Shown here piece by piece: positions 1-7,586 of a stretch of DNA of 64,000 bases (position 1 is its first letter; every line of letters starts with the position of its first letter). Below the pieces are notes generated by a model that was not told where the DNA came from, made no database searches, and was given only the letters and a program-made list of their open reading frames with translations. The position numbers and the translations under genes were made by a program. Source of the DNA: JAFKFH01 sp017307375. Its GTDB lineage: Bacteria > Pseudomonadota > Alphaproteobacteria > Ferrovibrionales > Ferrovibrionaceae. The DNA lies in NCBI GenBank assembly GCA_965229335.1, contig OZ245874.1:186001-250000 (forward strand). Reading direction: 5' to 3'.

Positions 1-1
1 C

Positions 2-664
2 GGGCTGATGGGGGCCGGCCGCACCGAATTCGCCATGTCGCTGTTCGGCCGCGCCTATGGCCGCAACGTCAGCGGCGAGGTGCGGCTGGACGGCCGGCCG
101 ATCGACGTCTCGACCATCGCGCGGGCGATGGCGGCGGGCCTTGCCTACGCCACCGAGGACCGCAAGCAATACGGGCTGGTGCTGGACGACGACATCCGCC
201 ACAACGTGACGCTGGCCCACCTGCCGGGCGTCGCCCGCGGCGGGGTGATCGACGAGATCGCCGAGACCCGCGTGGCCGACGACCTGCGGCGGCGATTGCG
301 CATCCGCTGTTCGTCGATCTACCAGGAAACCGTCAACCTGTCGGGCGGCAACCAGCAGAAGGTGGTGCTGGGCAAGTGGCTGTTCGCCGATCCGCGGGTG
401 CTGATCCTGGACGAGCCGACGCGCGGCATCGACGTCGGCGCCAAGTACGAGATCTATACGATCATCAACCGGCTGGTCGCCGAGGGGCGCGGCGTCATCC
501 TGATCTCGTCGGAGATGCCCGAGCTGCTGGGCATGGCCGACCGCATCTACGTGATGAACGAGGGCGCGATGGTCGCCGAACTGCCGGCGACCGAGGCCAG
601 CCAGGAGAAGATCATGCACGCGATCATGGCCGCGCAGTCGAGGCGCAAGGAGAGGTTGCAATGA
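2..664 (+). CDS. gguA: Monosaccharide ABC importer, ATP-binding protein (C-terminal part)
   Basis: The gene runs in from before the window, and only its second nucleotide-binding domain is visible. The Walker A equivalent is degenerate (GLMGAGRTE), as is usual in the second ABC domain of CUT2 sugar importers. The signature LSGGNQQK and the Walker B stretch VLILDEPTRGIDVG are intact. It would energise uptake of monosaccharides at the inner membrane together with the permease that follows. The stop overlaps the permease start as ATGA, so the two are translationally coupled. The gguA/mmsA assignment (arabinose/galactose-type importer) rests on the permease and on the sugar dehydrogenase downstream. 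The substrate itself is inferred. Confidence 0.85.
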   Translation, partial: GLMGAGRTEFAMSLFGRAYGRNVSGEVRLDGRPIDVSTIARAMAAGLAYATEDRKQYGLVLDDDIRHNVTLAHLPGVARGGVIDEIAETRVADDLRRRLRIRCSSIYQETVNLSGGNQQKVVLGKWLFADPRVLILDEPTRGIDVGAKYEIYTIINRLVAEGRGVILISSEMPELLGMADRIYVMNEGAMVAELPATEASQEKIMHAIMAAQSRRKERLQ

Positions 665-1860
665 GCACCGAGACCTCGGGCCTGGCCGAAACGCCGAAGG
701 CACCCGGGCCGCTGGGCTTCGCCCGCCGCCATCTGCGCGAATACGGCATGCTGATCTCGCTGCTGGTCATCATGGCATTCTTCCAGTACATGACCGGCGG
801 CACGCTGCTGAAGCCGCTGAACCTGACCAACCTGGTGCTGCAGAATTCCTACATCGTCATCATGGCGCTGGGGATGCTGCTCGTCATCGTCACCGGGCAT
901 ATCGATCTCTCGGTCGGTTCGGTCGTCGGGTTCATCGGCGCGCTCGCCGCGATCCTGATGGTCGAATACGACTGGCATTTCGTGCCCACCACCGTCGCCT
1001 GCCTGATCGTCGGCGCGGCGATCGGCGCGGCGCAGGGCTACTGGATCGCCTTCTTCCGCATCCCATCCTTCATCGTCACCCTCGCCGGCATGCTGGTCTT
1101 CCGCGGCCTCAGCCTCACCCTGCTCGCCGGCCAGTCGATCGGACCGTTCCCGGTCGAATTCCAGCGGTTGTCCTCGGGCTTCATCCCCGACTTCTTCGCG
1201 ATCAAGGGCATCCACCTGACGACGCTGCTGCTGTGCCTGGCCGTGCCGGCGATCATGGTCGCCGTCAACCTGCGCGACCGCGCCAGGCGCGGGCGCCACG
1301 GCATGGAACAGGAACCACTGCCCTTCTTCCTGTTCCGCAACCTGGCGCTGTTCGGGCTCCTGGCCTATCTCGGCTATCTGCTGGCGACCTACAAGGGCCT
1401 GCCCAACGTCCTGATCATCATGTGCGTGCTGATCGCGGTCTATGCCTTCGTCACCCGCAACATGACGATCGGCCGGCGAATCTATGCGATCGGCGGCAAC
1501 GAGAAGGCGGCGCGGCTGTCGGGCATCGATACGCGGCGGCTGACCTTCTACACCTTCGTCAACATGGGCGTGCTGGCGGCGCTGGCCGGGCTGATCTTCG
1601 CCGCGCGCCTGAACACCGCGACGCCGAAGGCCGGCGTCTCGTTCGAGCTCGACGTCATCGCCGCCTGCTTCATCGGCGGCGCCTCGGCCTCGGGCGGGGT
1701 CGGCCGGGTCACCGGCGCGGTGATCGGCGCGTTCATCATGGGCGTGATGAACAACGGCATGTCGATCATCGGCATCGGCATCGACTGGCAGCAGGTGATC
1801 AAGGGGCTGGTGCTGCTGGTCGCGGTCTGCTTCGACGTCTACAACAAGAACAAGGCCTGA
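661..1860 (+). CDS. gguB: Monosaccharide ABC importer, permease
   Basis: A 399-residue polytopic inner-membrane protein of the BPD_transp_2 family, longer than RbsC-type permeases (about 320) and similar in length to GguB/MmsB/XylH. Family hallmarks are visible: the stretch GHIDLSVGSVVGF near residue 80 and the GGNEKAARLSGI loop near residue 280 that contacts the ATPase. The start ATG at 661 follows a GGAGAGG ribosome site and overlaps the ATPase stop by 4 bases. It lies between the ATPase and a sugar 1-dehydrogenase, which suggests import of L-arabinose or D-galactose for oxidative breakdown. The periplasmic binding protein must lie upstream of the window. Confidence 0.88.
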   Translation: MSTETSGLAETPKAPGPLGFARRHLREYGMLISLLVIMAFFQYMTGGTLLKPLNLTNLVLQNSYIVIMALGMLLVIVTGHIDLSVGSVVGFIGALAAILMVEYDWHFVPTTVACLIVGAAIGAAQGYWIAFFRIPSFIVTLAGMLVFRGLSLTLLAGQSIGPFPVEFQRLSSGFIPDFFAIKGIHLTTLLLCLAVPAIMVAVNLRDRARRGRHGMEQEPLPFFLFRNLALFGLLAYLGYLLATYKGLPNVLIIMCVLIAVYAFVTRNMTIGRRIYAIGGNEKAARLSGIDTRRLTFYTFVNMGVLAALAGLIFAARLNTATPKAGVSFELDVIAACFIGGASASGGVGRVTGAVIGAFIMGVMNNGMSIIGIGIDWQQVIKGLVLLVAVCFDVYNKNKA

Positions 1861-1865
1861 CGACC

Positions 1866-2783
1866 ATGGCGCTGTCGATCGGTGTCGTCGGCGCCGGCAA
1901 GATCGCGCGCGACCAGCATCTGCCGGCGATCGCGGCGGAAGCCGGGCTGACGCTGGCTGCCATTGCCGATCCCACCGTACCGCGGGCCGATGTGCCGGTC
2001 TTTGCCGATCTCGATGCGATGCTGGCCGCGCTGCCCGGCCTCGACGCCGTGGCGATCTGCACCCCGCCATCGGTGCGCCTGCCGCTGGCCGTCGCGGCGC
2101 TGCGCGCCGGCAAGCACGTGCTGGTCGAAAAGCCGCCGACCGCGACCCTGGCGGAATTCGCGGCGCTGACCGAGGCGGCCGCGGCGGCGGGCCGCACGCT
2201 GTTTGCGACCTGGCATTCGCGCTTCAACGCGGCGGTCGACCATGTCCGCGCCCTGCTGGCCGGGCAGGTCGTCACCCGCTTCGACATCGTCTGGAAGGAA
2301 GACGTCCGGCGCTGGCATCCCGGCCAGGAATGGATCTGGCGCGCCGGCGGTTTCGGCGTGTTCGACCCCGGCATCAACGCGCTGTCGATCCTGACCGCGA
2401 TCCTGCCGGACCCGGTTTTCGTCACCTCGGCCGAACTGGAATTCCCCGCCAACCGCGAAACGCCGATCGCCGCCCGGCTGGCCTTCGGCGGCACGCCCGG
2501 CACCGCCACCTTCGACTGGCGGCAGAAAGGCCCGCAGACCTGGACGATCACCCTGGCGACGGCGGCCGGCCGGTCGATCGAACTGGCCGACGGCGGCACG
2601 CGCGCGACCGTCGACGGCCGCCCGGCCGTGGAAGGCCGCGATGCCGAATACCCGGCGATCTACCGCCGTTTCCTGGATTTGATCGGCGAGGCCGCCTCGG
2701 ACGCCGACCCCGCGCCGCTGCGCCTGGTCGCCGACGCCTTCATGCTCGGCCGCCATCGGACCACCGACGAATTCCACTGGTAG
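1866..2783 (+). CDS. L-arabinose/D-galactose 1-dehydrogenase-like oxidoreductase (Gfo/Idh/MocA)
   Basis: 305 residues with an N-terminal Rossmann fold (GVVGAGKIARDQHLPAI, residues about 6-22) and the conserved EKPP at the usual lysine site. The segment WKEDVRRWHPGQEWIW followed by GGFGVFDPGINALSI is, as I recall it, characteristic of the NAD(P)-dependent L-arabinose 1-dehydrogenase of Azospirillum and related D-galactose dehydrogenases. These oxidise the aldose to the lactone in the non-phosphorylative pathway. It starts 5 bases after the permease, so it belongs to the same operon, which fits a sugar import and oxidation unit. Which sugar is preferred cannot be read from the sequence. Confidence 0.82.
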   Translation: MALSIGVVGAGKIARDQHLPAIAAEAGLTLAAIADPTVPRADVPVFADLDAMLAALPGLDAVAICTPPSVRLPLAVAALRAGKHVLVEKPPTATLAEFAALTEAAAAAGRTLFATWHSRFNAAVDHVRALLAGQVVTRFDIVWKEDVRRWHPGQEWIWRAGGFGVFDPGINALSILTAILPDPVFVTSAELEFPANRETPIAARLAFGGTPGTATFDWRQKGPQTWTITLATAAGRSIELADGGTRATVDGRPAVEGRDAEYPAIYRRFLDLIGEAASDADPAPLRLVADAFMLGRHRTTDEFHW

Positions 2784-2843
2784 GCCGGCCGGGGTATAAC
2801 GGGCGTCCTGCCGACGCCACGCCCCTCCCCGAGGTCCCAGCCG

Positions 2844-4457
2844 ATGTCGCTTTCGCTGCTCAGCCGCTACGCCTTCATGGCCGCCTGCGTGCTTGTCACC
2901 ATCGCCATGCTGCCGTTGCTCAAGGTCGACGACTGGTTCCTGGTCGTGGCCATCGTCACCGGCATCCTGTCGCTGATCGGAGTCTGCGACCTGATCCAGA
3001 CCCGGCATGCGGTGCTGCGCAACTATCCCATCCTCGGCCACATGCGCTACCTGATCGAGGCAATCCGGCCGGAAATCCGTCAGTACCTGCTGGAGACCGA
3101 CGACGAGAAGCTGCCGTTCTCGCGCGCGCAACGCTCGCTGGTCTATGCGCGCGCTAAGAACGAGGGCGGCGAGCGGCCGTTCGGCACGATGGTCGACGTC
3201 TACCAGGACGGCTATGAATTCATCGGCCATTCGATGCGGCCGGCGCCCGAGAGCGACCCGGCCGGTTTCCGCATCACCATCGGCGGGCCGCAATGCCGGC
3301 AGCCCTATTCGGCATCCGTTCTCAACATCTCGGCGATGAGCTTCGGATCGCTGTCGGCCAATGCGATCCGGGCGCTGAACAAGGGCGCCAGGCTCGGCAA
3401 TTTCGCCCATGACACCGGCGAAGGATCGATCAGCCCGTATCACCGCGAGAACGGGGGCGACATCATCTGGGAACTGGGCTCGGGCTATTTCGGCTGCCGC
3501 GACGAGAACGGCAATTTCTCGCCCGAGCGCTTCGCCGCCCAGGCCCGCGACCCGCAGGTCAAGATGGTCGAGATCAAGCTGAGCCAGGGGGCCAAGCCCG
3601 GCCATGGCGGCATCCTGCCGGGCCACAAGGTATCGGCCGAGATCGCGCTGACCCGCGGCGTGCCGGAGGGCAAGACCTGCGTCTCGCCCTCCAGCCACCC
3701 GGCGTTCTCGACACCGCTCGAGATGATGGCCTTCATCACCCAGCTGCGCGAGCTGTCGGGCGGCAAGCCGGTCGGCTTCAAGTTCTGCCTGGGCCACCCG
3801 TGGGAGTTCATGAGCATCGTCAAGGCGATGCTGCAGACCGGCGTGGTTCCCGACTTCATCGTGGTCGACGGCAAGGAAGGCGGCACCGGGGCGGCGCCGG
3901 TCGAGTTCACCGACCATCTCGGCGTGCCGCTGCGCGAAGGCCTGCTGCTGGTGCACAACACGCTGGTCGGGGCCGGGCTGCGCGACAAGGTCAAGATCGG
4001 GGCGTCGGGCAAGCTGATTTCCGCCTTCGACATCGCCTCGATCCTGGCGATCGGGGCCGACTGGGTGAACATCGCCCGCGGCTTCATGTTCGCCATCGGC
4101 TGCATCCAGTCGCAGAGCTGCCATACCAACAAATGCCCGACCGGCGTCGCCACCCAGGACAAGCTGCGCCAGCGCGCGCTGGTCGTGCCCGACAAGGCCG
4201 AGCGGGTGCGCAATTTCCACCGCAACACGCTGAAGGCGCTGGCCGAGATGCTGGCCGCCGCCGGCCTGTCGCATCCGGACGAACTGGGGCCGCACCATCT
4301 GGTGCGCCGCGTCACCACCACCGAGATCAAGCTGTTCTCGCAGCTGCATTACTTCGTCAGGCCGAACGCGCTGATCGACGGCAGCGAGACGTCCGAGTTC
4401 TACCGGACCTGCTGGCAGCAGGCACGGGCGGAAACCTTCGACGCCGCGCCGCGCTGA
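2844..4457 (+). CDS. FMN-binding glutamate synthase family protein
   Basis: 537 residues. Two hydrophobic segments at the N-terminus (about 8-55) suggest membrane anchoring. The rest is the FMN and 3Fe-4S synthase domain of glutamate synthase (GltB central part): SAMSFGSLS, the loop KPGHGGILPG, VDGKEGGTGAAP, and the cluster cysteines in GCIQSQSCHTNKCPTG. The amidotransferase and GXGXG domains of true GltB are absent, so it is a stand-alone synthase-domain protein. Such proteins are common in Proteobacteria, and their physiological substrate is poorly known. It is monocistronic, 60 bases after the sugar operon and convergent with the next gene. Confidence 0.87.
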   Translation: MSLSLLSRYAFMAACVLVTIAMLPLLKVDDWFLVVAIVTGILSLIGVCDLIQTRHAVLRNYPILGHMRYLIEAIRPEIRQYLLETDDEKLPFSRAQRSLVYARAKNEGGERPFGTMVDVYQDGYEFIGHSMRPAPESDPAGFRITIGGPQCRQPYSASVLNISAMSFGSLSANAIRALNKGARLGNFAHDTGEGSISPYHRENGGDIIWELGSGYFGCRDENGNFSPERFAAQARDPQVKMVEIKLSQGAKPGHGGILPGHKVSAEIALTRGVPEGKTCVSPSSHPAFSTPLEMMAFITQLRELSGGKPVGFKFCLGHPWEFMSIVKAMLQTGVVPDFIVVDGKEGGTGAAPVEFTDHLGVPLREGLLLVHNTLVGAGLRDKVKIGASGKLISAFDIASILAIGADWVNIARGFMFAIGCIQSQSCHTNKCPTGVATQDKLRQRALVVPDKAERVRNFHRNTLKALAEMLAAAGLSHPDELGPHHLVRRVTTTEIKLFSQLHYFVRPNALIDGSETSEFYRTCWQQARAETFDAAPR

Positions 4458-4572
4458 CGCTGCCCAGCCGTCAGCCTGCGTCGGCGACCCGGCGCAGCTT
4501 CGCGAAGAAACTGCCATGTTCACGCCCTGACGATTCCGCATCGGGCAGGAACAGCACACGCTCGCCGCCGCT

Positions 4573-4588
4573 GGTTGCCGCGGCAACC
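4573..4588. repeat. Perfect 16-bp palindrome between convergent genes
   Basis: GGTTGCCGCGGCAACC is its own reverse complement. It lies in the 132-base gap between the convergent glutamate-synthase-like gene and the PPOX gene, 2 bases beyond the latter's stop. It could fold as a GC-rich hairpin on either transcript, but there is no T-run on either side, so an intrinsic terminator is not supported. A protein-binding site is equally possible. Confidence 0.4.
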
Positions 4589-4589
4589 C

Positions 4590-5210
4590 TCAGCCGTAGA
4601 GATCGTTGCGCACGGCGTGGTCGTAGTGGGCGTCCATGGCCGCCGCCTCGTCGGCCCCCTGGTTGCTCATCGCCGCCAGCATCTGGCCCGGCGTCGGCAG
4701 GCTGCCCCGGTCGAGACGCGCCGCCGGATCCCACAGCCGGGCCCGGTTGACGGCCTTGCCGCAGTGAAACAGCACCTCGGCGATCGCCACGACGATCGCC
4801 GTCTTGGGCACCCTGGTCCCCTCGGCCAGCCGTGCCCGCAGCCCGTCATCGGCGGTGACCCGGCCACGGCCGTTGATGCGCATGAAGACGTCGAGGCCGG
4901 GAAACAGGAACAGCATGCCCAGCCGGTCGTCCGCCGCCAGGTTGCGCAGCGATTCGATGCGGTTGTTGCCGGGCCAGTCGGCAAAGGCGACGGTCGCGGC
5001 GTCGAGCACGTGCACGAAGCCCGGCGGGCCGCCGCGCGGCGAGGCGTCCAGCCCCTGGTCGCGCCCGGTCGCCAGGCAGAAGAAGGTCGCCTGGGCCAGA
5101 TACTGGCGGTGGAAGTCGAGCAGGGCGGGCAGTACCGCCTTCTGGATCCGCTCCATCGGCGGATCGTAGAGCTGGTCGAGGTTCGGTCGGTCGATAAAGG
5201 CCTGGGACAT
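4590..5210 (-). CDS. PPOX-class FMN-binding protein (pyridoxamine oxidase fold)
   Basis: 206 residues with the split-barrel pattern of the pyridoxamine 5'-phosphate oxidase-like family. The stretches FFCLATGRDQGLDASPRGG, LAADDRLGMLFLFPG and INGRGRVTAD match the FMN-binding strands of the MSMEG_1061-type subgroup. The ATG at 5210 is chosen because AGGAGG lies 5 bases upstream; an in-frame GTG at 5216 falls inside that ribosome site. It probably reduces or oxidises a small molecule with FMN or F420, substrate unknown. The gene is divergent from an AraC-type activator 85 bases away, the usual layout for a regulator and its target. Confidence 0.8.
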   Translation of the reverse strand: MSQAFIDRPNLDQLYDPPMERIQKAVLPALLDFHRQYLAQATFFCLATGRDQGLDASPRGGPPGFVHVLDAATVAFADWPGNNRIESLRNLAADDRLGMLFLFPGLDVFMRINGRGRVTADDGLRARLAEGTRVPKTAIVVAIAEVLFHCGKAVNRARLWDPAARLDRGSLPTPGQMLAAMSNQGADEAAAMDAHYDHAVRNDLYG

Positions 5211-5295
5211 CGGCACCTCCTGTCAGGCGACGATAGCCGGCGGGTCTCGGCGCTGCTAAGCTATTGCGGACAAAGAATTGCTTATAGGCGCCAAA

Positions 5296-6072
5296 ATGGA
5301 TGGCAAGATTGCCCTGGCGTTGCGCGCCCTGGACGAGCCGCTGATCGTGGCGCTGCACGGGACCGATCGCGGCCGGCGCGATCTCGGCCTCCATCATCAT
5401 CCGCGGGGCCAACTCACCGCGCTGCGCCATGGCCTGTTGACCTTCGGCACCGAACAGGGCGCCTGGGTGGTGCCGGCCGACCATGCGGTCTGGATGCCCC
5501 CGCATCATCCGCATTTCGGCTATTCGCACGGACCGTTCGACGGATGGAGCTGCTATGTCGCCGAGCGGCGCTGCGCCGATCTGCCGGGCCGGCCCTGCAC
5601 GATCCGGGTATCGGGCCTGCTGCGCGAAGCGGTGATCCGCGCCGCCGACTGGGAGGGCGAAACCCTCGACGAGCGGCAGCATCGCCTGGCCCTCGTCATC
5701 CTCGACGAGTTGCGCGCGGCCGCCGACGAACCGTTCGGCCTGCCCATGCCGCGTGACGCGCGATTGGTACGGATCGCCCGTGCGCTGCTGGAGGATCCCG
5801 GCGACCGGCGGGGCATGGACGAGTGGGCAGCCTGGGCCGGCATCACCGAGCGGACGCTGAGCCGCCGGTTCGTCGCCGAGACCGGCCACAGCTATACCAG
5901 CTGGCGCCAGCGCGCCCGCATGATGCGCGCGCTGGAACTGCTGGCGGGCGGCGCGTCGGTGACGAGCGTTGCGCTGGATCTGGGTTACGACAGCGTCTCG
6001 GCCTTCATCGCGCTGTTCAAGCGCCTGCTGGGAACCACGCCCGCGGCGTACTTCACGCATGCCCCCGGTTGA
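5296..6072 (+). CDS. AraC-family transcriptional regulator
   Basis: 258 residues. The N-terminal part is a small cupin (HHHPRGQLTALRHGLLTF and WVVPADHAVWMPPHHPH, residues about 33-85). The C-terminal part is a two-helix-turn-helix AraC domain (MDEWAAWAGITERTLSRRFVAETG, then VTSVALDLGYDSVSAFIALFKR and a GTTPAAYF ending). This architecture matches cupin-AraC regulators of flavoprotein or efflux genes. ATG 5296 is preferred over an in-frame TTG at 5278. It is divergent from the PPOX gene and likely controls it. Its 3' end carries the predicted -35 of the thr leader promoter. Confidence 0.87.
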   Translation: MDGKIALALRALDEPLIVALHGTDRGRRDLGLHHHPRGQLTALRHGLLTFGTEQGAWVVPADHAVWMPPHHPHFGYSHGPFDGWSCYVAERRCADLPGRPCTIRVSGLLREAVIRAADWEGETLDERQHRLALVILDELRAAADEPFGLPMPRDARLVRIARALLEDPGDRRGMDEWAAWAGITERTLSRRFVAETGHSYTSWRQRARMMRALELLAGGASVTSVALDLGYDSVSAFIALFKRLLGTTPAAYFTHAPG

Positions 6073-6097
6073 CGCCCGCGGAATCTGCGCCTATTTT
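6069..6097 (+). promoter_or_regulatory. Promoter of the thr leader/thrS2 transcript
   Basis: TTGACG at 6069-6074 and TATTTT at 6092-6097 are separated by exactly 17 bases. The predicted start point, 6-7 bases downstream, coincides with the ATG at 6104, so the leader peptide would be read from a leaderless mRNA. The -35 overlaps the last codons of the AraC gene. Confidence 0.65.
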
Positions 6098-6103
6098 CCG
6101 GCG

Positions 6104-6184
6104 ATGGCCCACCCCGTCAGCATGACCCTGACTACCACCACTACCGCCGTCCGGCGGTCGCGGTGGGCGCGTGCCTTGATCTAG
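6104..6184 (+). CDS. Threonine-rich leader peptide (attenuation leader)
   Basis: A 26-codon open frame ending in TAG, starting at ATG 6104 (an internal ATG lies at 6122). It encodes six threonines within seven codons: ACC at 6125, a Leu codon, then ACT ACC ACC ACT ACC at 6131-6145. These are followed by AVRRSRWARALI. The predicted transcription start falls on the ATG, so it would be leaderless, as known for trpL in rhizobia; no Shine-Dalgarno is visible. Ribosome stalling at the Thr run when threonyl-tRNA is scarce would let the downstream antiterminator form. It precedes a threonyl-tRNA synthetase gene, which makes the amino-acid match meaningful. Confidence 0.75.
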   Translation: MAHPVSMTLTTTTTAVRRSRWARALI

Positions 6185-6238
6185 GCGCGCCAGCGTCAAG
6201 CCCCACCGCAGCCCCGCCGGCGACGGACGGGGCTTTTG
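6151..6238 (+). terminator. Threonine attenuator: antiterminator and intrinsic terminator
   Basis: Terminator: AGCCCCG (6210-6216) pairs with CGGGGCT (6228-6234), extended by CCG/CGG around a GCGA loop with one bulged A, then TTTT at 6234-6237. Antiterminator: 6160-6167 (GCGGTGGG) pairs perfectly with 6202-6209, and 6151-6157 (CCGGCGG) pairs perfectly with 6214-6220. That gives 15 pairs which consume the 5' arm of the terminator. The antiterminator's 5' side overlaps the Arg-Arg-Ser-Arg-Trp-Ala codons just after the Thr run, so a translating ribosome breaks it and an early-stalled ribosome leaves it free. A third stem, 6166-6171 with 6186-6191, may act as a pause hairpin. Confidence 0.75.
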
Positions 6239-6308
6239 CATTTCTGGGCCATAGACACCAGCACCAGACCCCGATCCGCCCGCCGGCTTCCCCATCAGGA
6301 GACCGACC

Positions 6309-7508
6309 ATGGATCTGCACGATCACCGCGCCATCGCCAACCGCCTCGACCTTTTCCACCAGCAGGACGAAGGGCCGGGCATGGTGTTCTGGCATCCCCG
6401 CGGCTTTGCCCTGTTCCGCGTCATCGAGGACCATGTCCGCCGCCACATGCGCGCGGCCGGGTATCGCGAAGTCAGGACGCCGCAACTGCTGGCCCGCTCG
6501 CTGTGGGAACAGAGCGGCCATTGGGAGAAGTTCGGCGAGAACATGTTCGCGCTGAACGACGACGACCGCGCCGCGGCGCTGAAGCCGATGAGCTGCCCCG
6601 GCCATATCCAGATCTTCAACAAGCGGGTGCGCTCGTTCCGCGACCTGCCGCTGCGGCTCGCCGAATTCGGCATGTGCCATCGCTACGAGCCGTCCGGCGC
6701 GCTGCACGGCATCATGCGGCTGCGCGCCTTCACCCAGGACGACGCGCATGTCTTCTGCGCCGAGGACCAGGTAGTCACCGAGGTCGCGCGCTTTGCCGCG
6801 CTGCTGCGCCGGCTCTATGCCGATTTCGGCTTCGACGACATCGTCGTCGGCTTCTCGACGCGGCCGCAGATCCGTGCCGGATCGGACGACGCCTGGGACA
6901 AGGCCGAGGCCATGCTGGCCGAGGCGGCGCGGGCCGCCGGTCTCGCCCCCGAGTTGAAGCCGGGCGAGGGCGCGTTCTATGGCCCCAAGCTCGAATTCGG
7001 CCTGCGTGACCGGCTGGGCCGTGTCTGGCAATGCGGCACCGCGCAGATGGATTTCGTGCTGCCCGAGCGCCTCGACGCCCATTACGTCGACGCCGACAAC
7101 AACCGCGTCCGGCCGGTGATCATCCACCATGCCGCGCTGGGCTCGATCGAACGGTTCATCGGCATCCTGCTCGAACAGCATGACGGCCGGCTGCCGCTGT
7201 GGCTGGCGCCCGAGCAGGTGCTGGTCGCCTCGATCGGGCCGGAGGCGGCCGACGCCGCCGGGGCCGTGGCCCAGGCCTTCGGCGACGCCGACCTGCGGGT
7301 CGCGCTCGACCAGCGGCCCGAGCGGCTGGGCCGCAAGGTGGTGCGGGCACGCGAGGAAGGGATTCCGGTGCTGGCCGCCATCGGCCGCCGCGAGGCCGAG
7401 GAAGGCACGGTCAGCCTGCGCTGGCCCGATGGCGGGCAGGAGCGGCTGGCGCTGTCGGCAGCGATCGCCCGCATCGCCGGAGCGGCCCGGCCCGGCCTGG
7501 CGATATAA
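6309..7508 (+). CDS. thrS2: Threonyl-tRNA synthetase paralogue lacking the editing domain
   Basis: 399 residues, against about 640 for full-length ThrRS. The TGS and N2 editing domains are missing, and the protein starts at the class II catalytic core, followed by the anticodon-binding domain (from about residue 297). Motif 2 (CHRYEPSGALHGIMRLRAFTQDD) and motif 3 (LGSIERFIGILLE) are intact. The three catalytic zinc ligands known from E. coli (Cys, His, His) are present as C96 in MSCPGH, H147 in DDAHVFC and H273 in IIHHAALGS. AGGAGA lies 6 bases before the ATG. It charges tRNA-Thr but cannot itself clear mischarged Ser-tRNA-Thr. It is controlled by the upstream threonine attenuator and sits in front of zinc-regulated genes, so I infer a spare synthetase for stress. 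Confidence 0.85.
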   Translation: MDLHDHRAIANRLDLFHQQDEGPGMVFWHPRGFALFRVIEDHVRRHMRAAGYREVRTPQLLARSLWEQSGHWEKFGENMFALNDDDRAAALKPMSCPGHIQIFNKRVRSFRDLPLRLAEFGMCHRYEPSGALHGIMRLRAFTQDDAHVFCAEDQVVTEVARFAALLRRLYADFGFDDIVVGFSTRPQIRAGSDDAWDKAEAMLAEAARAAGLAPELKPGEGAFYGPKLEFGLRDRLGRVWQCGTAQMDFVLPERLDAHYVDADNNRVRPVIIHHAALGSIERFIGILLEQHDGRLPLWLAPEQVLVASIGPEAADAAGAVAQAFGDADLRVALDQRPERLGRKVVRAREEGIPVLAAIGRREAEEGTVSLRWPDGGQERLALSAAIARIAGAARPGLAI

Positions 7509-7523
7509 TAATGTTATAACGTT
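7504..7523 (+). promoter_or_regulatory. Zur-box-like operator and -10 of the znuA-porin operon
   Basis: AATGTTATAACGTT at 7510-7523 is a near-perfect palindrome (one mismatched pair). It closely matches the site at 10899-10912 in opposite orientation and resembles GTTATA-containing Zur boxes. A perfect TATAAT at 7504-7509 overlaps the thrS2 stop codon immediately upstream, so a bound repressor would cover the start point. No good -35 is seen. Zur as the binder is inferred from the motif and from the zinc-related genes it precedes. Confidence 0.65.
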
Positions 7524-7586
7524 GCAAAATGGGAGTGGCAGGATTAGAACCTCCGGCGGATCGTCTTCTGCCGGAGGGGGCCTGCC

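Noticed and set aside
1839..4586. Very long minus-strand open frame (over 900 codons) opposite the dehydrogenase and glutamate-synthase-like genes
   Set aside because: It is a high-GC shadow frame: low-complexity Arg/Gly/Ala-rich product with no family motifs, fully antisense to two well-supported genes.
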